NCBI GenBank assembly: GCA_013398175.1 | Contig: VZRZ01003845.1 | Location: forward strand, 397,900-461,899 | Origin: Climacteris rufus | Lineage: Eukaryota; Chordata; Aves; Passeriformes; Climacteridae | Direction: 5' to 3' | Length of the DNA stretch: 64,000 nt | In this document: positions 63,951-64,000 of the stretch, piece by piece | Layout of the letters: each line of letters opens with the position of its first letter | Numbering within the stretch: position 1 is the stretch's first letter | Position numbers and translations under genes: made by a program | Notes under the pieces: generated by a model | Seen by the model: the letters and a program-made list of their open reading frames with translations, nothing else | Database searches by the model: none | Told to the model about the DNA's origin: nothing

Positions 63951-64000
63951 TACAATAATTGTTGTTCATATTCATTAAGTACAGCCAAAAAGGCAATAGG

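Larger units (their letters stand above)
61107..64000 (-). other. CABIN1: CABIN1 intron upstream of the first visible exon (partial)
   Basis: This AT-rich stretch lies 5' of the first exon that can be placed. I found no coding exon on either strand. It carries a short CR1 3' end near 62.13 kb and a much older CR1-like remnant from about 63.2 to 63.95 kb, both listed separately. Open frames here are short and have no family resemblance. Assignment to CABIN1 intron is inferred, because the next upstream exon is outside the window. Confidence 0.75.

Noticed and set aside
1..64000. CRISPR arrays, tRNA or rRNA genes, bacterial operons, phage or insertion sequences
   Set aside because: None of the repeat spacing, cloverleaf sequences or gene organisation was seen. 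The intron-exon structure is that of a vertebrate gene.

Overview
The window is vertebrate nuclear DNA, most likely from a bird and plausibly a songbird. It is AT-rich and gene-poor, its recognisable interspersed repeats are mainly CR1-type LINE ends, and it holds one solo LTR resembling a passerine endogenous retrovirus family. It contains part of one protein-coding gene on the minus strand: CABIN1 (calcineurin-binding protein 1, cain). I recognised the gene from remembered protein sequence, not from an alignment.

Eight coding exons can be placed with GT donors and AG acceptors and matching reading phases. In transcript order, right to left, they are 61106-60924, 58827-58493, 52963-52850, 22377-22214, 20205-20109, 18914-18273, 17825-17751 and 7992-7701. 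Together they give 1,902 coding bases, about 634 codons, with no internal stop. They cover a downstream-central part of the protein. The N-terminal part lies beyond position 64000. The C-terminal part, with the MEF2-binding end and the calcineurin-docking PEITVT-like motif known in mammals, lies beyond position 1.

Almost everything else is intron. The largest intron (52849-22378, about 30.5 kb) holds a CpG-dense block around 34.46-35.72 kb, interrupted by a 669-base run of N. That block looks like an unassembled CpG island, possibly an internal or nested promoter. No exon of another gene could be recognised next to it. Repeats include CR1 ends near 9.75, 29.9, 46.1 and 62.1 kb, an old decayed CR1-like element with a reverse-transcriptase remnant near 63.4 kb, the solo LTR near 51.4 kb, a perfect 32-bp tandem duplication at 40.67 kb, and short simple repeats. 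No tRNA, rRNA, CRISPR array or prokaryote-type feature was seen. Two short exon-like open blocks in the left-most intron, near 3.4 kb and 5.2 kb, are reported as unproven candidates.
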